A stretch of DNA of 64,000 bases from an uncultured Hyphomonadaceae bacterium (GTDB lineage: Bacteria; Pseudomonadota; Alphaproteobacteria; Caulobacterales; Hyphomonadaceae): the NCBI GenBank assembly GCA_913057945.1, contig CAJXOF010000004.1, positions 209,171 to 273,170 on the forward strand, in the 5' to 3' direction. This document shows, piece after piece, positions 60,487 through 64,000 of the stretch. Both the position numbers and the translations under genes were made by a program. The notes below the pieces were generated by a model, which had not been told where the DNA came from, searched no databases, and saw only the letters and a list, made by a program, of their open reading frames with translations. How positions within the stretch are numbered: position 1 is the first letter of the stretch; the number at the start of each line of letters is the position of its first letter.

Positions 60487-62198
60487 GCGTGCGCACGCTG
60501 ATCCTCTGCCTCACCGTATGTCTTGTCTCGCTCGTCGCGGGGGCGGAAGAGAAGATCGACAGTTTTGACGTGGCGATCACCGTCAAGACCGATGGCGATA
60601 TCGATGTGTCCGAGACGATCCAGGTGACGTCGGAAGGGGCGCGCATCCGGCGCGGCATTTTTCGGGACCTCCCGCGATACTATGCTGACGATGCGGGGCA
60701 GCCGGGCGACAAGCTGCCCTATCAGTATGACGTGACACGCGTGACGCGGGACGGTCGGCGTGAACCGTACACGGTCGAGAAAGACGGCAATGCCTACCGC
60801 ATCCGCATTGGCGACGCCGATGTCTTCCTCGATCAGGGCAGCCACACCTATGAGATCGAATATGAGGTGAAGAACCAGATCCGCTACTTCGACGACCATG
60901 ACGAACTTTATTGGAACGTGACAGGGAATTACTGGCTGTTCCCGATTGACCAGGCAGCCGCCCGCATCACCTTGCCGGAAGAGGCGCGGGTGACGGAGCA
61001 GAACGCCTATACAGGCGGATTGGGCGATACGGGCAGCGATTATGCCTATCGGCAAAGTGGCGGGGCGCATGTGTTCGAAGCGACGCGGCCGTTCAGTTCG
61101 CGGGAAGGGCTGACGGTTTCGCTCAGCCTCGAAAAAGGCGTGATCGAACCGCTGTCCCTGTCCGACAAGGGCGCTCTTTGGTGGTTCCGGTATGGATCAC
61201 TGGCATTGCTGATCACCTCGTTCCTTGGCGTACTTGCCTTCCTGACGCGCAGCTTCCGTAAGGTCGGAGAGGACCCACCAAAGGGGCCGGTCTTTGCGCG
61301 CTATGAACCGCCGCGGGATCTGTCACCGGCCGCCGTGCATCATATATACTTTCGCGGCTTGCGGGGGCATGGCGCCCTGATCTCCACGCTGATCAGCATG
61401 GGCACAAAAGGCGTGGTGGACATTGATGCTTCGGAAAAGAAGTCGACCGTTTTGACGCGTAAGCCGGACGTGTCGGCTGCCTTGTCCGCTGACGAGCAGC
61501 AGTTGAATGATGATTTGTTTGAGGGCTCCTCCGCGCGAACGCTGGGGGGGAAGTATGATGCGAGCTTTACAACGGCCTATTCGCTGTTTCGTAAATCGCT
61601 CTCTCGGAAATATGGCAAAGCCTACTTTCGCTGGAATCTCGGCTATACGCTTGTGGCGGTCGTGCTGACCATCGCCGGCATCGCACTGGCCGTGACGCAA
61701 ACCATCAATTGGTCCTGGTGGCATATGGCCGTCGTTCTGGCTCTTGCGGCCATCAATGGCCTGTTCATGTATCTGATGCCCGCGCCGACACCCAAGGGGC
61801 AGAAGACACGGACAGAAATCGAAGGCTTCAAGCTGTATCTGGAAACGGCCGAGAAGCTGCAGATGAACTCGGTCGACGTGGGGAGTGACGCGCCGCCCCC
61901 GATGAGTGTCGAACGGTATGAGCGGTTCCTGCCCTACGCTGTCGCGCTCGATGTGGAAAAGCCGTGGACGAAGTATTTCGAGAGGGCTTTGCCCGCCGTC
62001 GCCGCAGCGTATTCTCCGGCTTGGGGGCATTTCGGTAGCCGCTCCTTCGGCAGTGTCGGCGGCATGAATGATGCGATCATGTCGAGCATGAGTACCGGGG
62101 TCAGCAGCTCCCTGCCGCAAAGCTCCAGTTCGTCTGGTGGCGGGGGAGGTGGATTTTCCGGTGGTGGCGGCGGTGGTGGCGGCGGCGGCGGTTGGTAG
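60483..62198 (+). CDS. DUF2207 membrane protein
   Basis: 571 residues. A signal peptide (to about 21) is followed by an extracytoplasmic domain ([49 protein letters not shown]). One helix lies near 238-258, a cytosolic segment follows, then two more helices ([32 protein letters not shown]). The Ser/Gly-rich end contains a near-pure run of glycine before a terminal Trp. Overlaps the LemA gene (ATGA), so translation is coupled. Function unknown. Confidence 0.9.
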   Translation: MSVRTLILCLTVCLVSLVAGAEEKIDSFDVAITVKTDGDIDVSETIQVTSEGARIRRGIFRDLPRYYADDAGQPGDKLPYQYDVTRVTRDGRREPYTVEKDGNAYRIRIGDADVFLDQGSHTYEIEYEVKNQIRYFDDHDELYWNVTGNYWLFPIDQAAARITLPEEARVTEQNAYTGGLGDTGSDYAYRQSGGAHVFEATRPFSSREGLTVSLSLEKGVIEPLSLSDKGALWWFRYGSLALLITSFLGVLAFLTRSFRKVGEDPPKGPVFARYEPPRDLSPAAVHHIYFRGLRGHGALISTLISMGTKGVVDIDASEKKSTVLTRKPDVSAALSADEQQLNDDLFEGSSARTLGGKYDASFTTAYSLFRKSLSRKYGKAYFRWNLGYTLVAVVLTIAGIALAVTQTINWSWWHMAVVLALAAINGLFMYLMPAPTPKGQKTRTEIEGFKLYLETAEKLQMNSVDVGSDAPPPMSVERYERFLPYAVALDVEKPWTKYFERALPAVAAAYSPAWGHFGSRSFGSVGGMNDAIMSSMSTGVSSSLPQSSSSSGGGGGGFSGGGGGGGGGGGW

Positions 62199-62202
62199 GC
62201 CC

Positions 62203-62973
62203 CTAGTCGAGCGCGCCGCCCCGGCCCTGGCCGGACGTGAAGCGCGAGGCGCCTTCCACGGCGCTGCCCGCGCGAAGCACCTCCAACCCGCCTTCGGTTT
62301 CTGCCCTCAGGGCGTCTGGCAGGTCGAGGCTCCACTGACGCAGAGCGGACAATCTGTCCTTCTGCATGCAAAGCTGGGGGAAGGCCGCGATGTGCTCTGC
62401 CACATTCATGGCCTTGGCGAGGGCGGTTTCCTCGTCGGTCTTGTAATTGGCGAGGCCGATGGCGAGCGCTTCCTCTGCGCCGACTTCCCGCCCCGTGAGG
62501 ATCATGTCCATGGCGCGGGAGGCGCCGATCAGGCGGGGCAGGCGGATCGTGCCGCCATCGATCAGGGGCACGCCGAAGCGCCGGCAGAAGACACCGAATT
62601 TCGCAGAAGGCGAGACCACCCGCAGATCGCACCATGCGGCGAGCTCGATCCCTCCGGCCACGGCGTAGCCGTCCACGGCGGCGATGACAGGTTTCGAAAG
62701 TTCGAGGCGGCTTGGCCCCATCGGGCCGAAATCTCCCTCGACGTCAACCCGGTTGCCGCCGCCGGCGGCCACGGCCTTCAGGTCTGCGCCAGCACAGAAA
62801 TTCCCGTCGGCGCCCGTAAGGATGGCAACGTGGGCGCCGTCGTCGGAATCAAACTCCTTGAATGCGTTGTAAAGCGCTTTCGCCGTCGGCCCGTCCACCG
62901 CATTGCGCGCTTGCGGCCGGTCGATGGTCACGATCAGGACAGGCCCGTTCTGGTTTATATGTACGCTGCTCAT
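62203..62973 (-). CDS. Enoyl-CoA hydratase/isomerase family protein
   Basis: 256 residues; start at MSSVHIN behind GGAGGAACCATC. The crotonase fold has GADGNFCAGADLKAV and DGYAVAGGIELAAWCDLRV (oxyanion glycines). The segment where Glu residues act in crotonase reads FCRRFGVPLIDGGTIRLPRLIG, with no Pro-Glu pair, so hydratase activity is doubtful and another crotonase reaction is possible. It converges closely with the DUF2207 gene (4-base gap). Confidence 0.88.
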   Translation of the reverse strand: MSSVHINQNGPVLIVTIDRPQARNAVDGPTAKALYNAFKEFDSDDGAHVAILTGADGNFCAGADLKAVAAGGGNRVDVEGDFGPMGPSRLELSKPVIAAVDGYAVAGGIELAAWCDLRVVSPSAKFGVFCRRFGVPLIDGGTIRLPRLIGASRAMDMILTGREVGAEEALAIGLANYKTDEETALAKAMNVAEHIAAFPQLCMQKDRLSALRQWSLDLPDALRAETEGGLEVLRAGSAVEGASRFTSGQGRGGALD

Positions 62974-63057
62974 GATGGTTCCTCCGACAAGGCACTCGTA
63001 ACCATGTCCGCAGGCCACGGGTTTGAGAACAATCAATAATGCTGTGTTCGGAACCCT

Positions 63058-64000
63058 TTAGCGGCTGAGTTCCTTCATCGCTTCGTCAAGGCCATCCAGC
63101 GTCAGTTCAAACATGCGGTGTTCGCCAATCAGTTCCCGGATCAGCTTGATCGAACCGGTATAGTCCCAAGCGCCTTCCTTGACCGGGTTCAGCCACACAA
63201 AGTTCGGGTAGCGCTCCACGAAACGCTGGATCCAGATGCCGCCGGCTTCCTCGTTCCAATGCTCAACCGAGCCGCCCGAATAGGTGATCTCGTAGGGGCT
63301 CATCGTGGCATCGCCCACGACGATGACCTTGTAGTCGCTCGGATACTTGTTCAGCACGTCCCAGGTCGGGATGCGGTTGTTCATGCGTCGGCGATTGTCC
63401 TTCCACAGCCCTTCATAGGGGCAATTGTGGAAGTAGTAGTATTCGAGATTCTTGATCTCGGACCGGGCCGCCGAAAACAATTCTTCCATGATGCGGACAT
63501 ACGGGTCCATGGAGCCGCCCACGTCGAGCAGCAGCAGGACCGAGACCGTATTGCGCTTCTCGGCGCGCATTTCGATGTCGAGATAGCCCTTGCGCGCCGT
63601 GTTGCGGATCGTCTGGTCGAGGTCGAGTTCATCCGGCGCGCCCTTGCGGGCCCATTTGCGCAGCCGCTTCATCGCGACTTTGATGTTGCGTGTGCCGAGT
63701 TCGACCGAGTCATCGTAATTCTTGAATTCGCGCTTGTCCCACACTTTCACGGCGCGGCGGTGACGGGACTTCTCCTGGCCGATGCGGACACCTTCCGGAT
63801 TGTAGCCGTTCGCGCCGAAAGGCGACGTGCCGCCCGTGCCGATCCATTTGTTGCCGCCCTCATGGCGCTTCTTCTGTTCCTCGAGCCGCTTTTGCAGCGT
63901 CTCCATCAGTTTTTCGAAGCCGCCCATCGCTTCGATTTCGTCCATCTCTTCCTTGCTCAGGAATTTCTCGGACATCTTGCGCAGCCATTCCTCGGGAATG
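63058..64000 (-). CDS. VWA-domain protein, CoxE-like (5' end beyond the window)
   Basis: The frame stays open past 63975 (upstream codons read IPEEWLRK directly before the Met), so the true start lies outside the window. Family members are about 390 residues; about 314 are visible here. LMETLQKRLEEQKKRHEGGNKWIGTGGTSPFGANGYNPEGVRIG and the VWA metal site LLLLDVGGSMDPYVRI (D-x-G-G-S type) identify a CoxE-like protein. It is usually encoded next to a MoxR-type AAA ATPase, with which it likely acts in metal insertion or complex remodelling; that neighbour would be upstream, outside the window. Confidence 0.88.
   Translation of the reverse strand, partial: IPEEWLRKMSEKFLSKEEMDEIEAMGGFEKLMETLQKRLEEQKKRHEGGNKWIGTGGTSPFGANGYNPEGVRIGQEKSRHRRAVKVWDKREFKNYDDSVELGTRNIKVAMKRLRKWARKGAPDELDLDQTIRNTARKGYLDIEMRAEKRNTVSVLLLLDVGGSMDPYVRIMEELFSAARSEIKNLEYYYFHNCPYEGLWKDNRRRMNNRIPTWDVLNKYPSDYKVIVVGDATMSPYEITYSGGSVEHWNEEAGGIWIQRFVERYPNFVWLNPVKEGAWDYTGSIKLIRELIGEHRMFELTLDGLDEAMKELSR

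Noticed and set aside
1..64000. CRISPR arrays, insertion sequences, integrases, attachment sites
   Set aside because: No regularly spaced direct repeats, transposase or integrase motifs, or tRNA-adjacent repeats were seen.

Overview
The window reads as chromosomal DNA of a GC-rich alphaproteobacterium, most likely of the Caulobacterales/Hyphomonadales group (Hyphomonadaceae-like). The reasons are a CtrA-type site (TTAA-N7-TTAA) before nrdA, an alphaproteobacterial LexA box (GTTC-N7-GTTC) before rmuC, a UrcA-family protein, a DUF1489 protein, a short NrdA without ATP-cone, a Fur without CxxC pairs, and the partial conserved order glnD-murJ-trpS ... nfu ... tsaB-rimI ... fur. The organism call is inference; no rRNA is present. 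I found no tRNA, rRNA, CRISPR array, insertion sequence, integrase or prophage. Coding density is high and genes are packed, often with overlapping start/stop codons.

Layout. 1-2.4 kb: the start of an exported S9 peptidase, the small SRP RNA gene (ffs, with a promoter) in the gap, an SRPBCC protein, then the nrdA control region. 2.4-10.8 kb: nrdA and nrdB, 5.4 kb apart, each behind NrdR-box-like sites. Between them lie an LpxR-type lipid A deacylase, a lipoprotein sharing its C-terminus, an alkylsulfatase lipoprotein and an exported esterase. 10.8-16.7 kb: envelope/stress-type small proteins (PRC-barrel, UrcA, SYLF), AMP nucleosidase, an SDR, a tyrosine phosphatase and a small Cys-rich exported protein. 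16.9-25 kb: information-processing genes (dnaX-ybaB; rmuC with LexA box; def-[small membrane ORF]-fmt-GNAT-truA). 25-28.4 kb: acyl-CoA dehydrogenase, EthD protein, methionine gamma-lyase and its divergent Lrp-type regulator.

28.5-41 kb: the housekeeping block glnD, murJ, trpS, copper chaperone, DUF2333, nfu, nitroreductase, tsaB, rimI, dienelactone hydrolase, fur, DUF1489. 41-48 kb: TauE exporter facing an operon of DUF3604 lipoprotein, parvulin isomerase and HupE/UreJ permease, then stress protein and leucine-type dehydrogenase genes. 48-55.5 kb: TrkH, a largely disordered acidic protein, a thioredoxin-fold/DUF1131 fusion and a TonB-dependent receptor with an EF-hand-like loop. 55.5-64 kb: thiolase, GmhB-like phosphatase, small Gly-rich protein, MFS exporter, GNAT, LemA/DUF2207 pair, enoyl-CoA hydratase and a VWA (CoxE-like) protein cut by the window end.

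The best leads for something undescribed are the DUF3604-PpiC-HupE operon, the LpxR/LpxR-like lipoprotein pair, the CxxS thioredoxin-DUF1131 lipoprotein, and the receptor with a calcium-type loop between two cysteines. None is a proven new system. The cell-cycle, dNTP and SOS regulatory sites are the strongest sequence-level observations.
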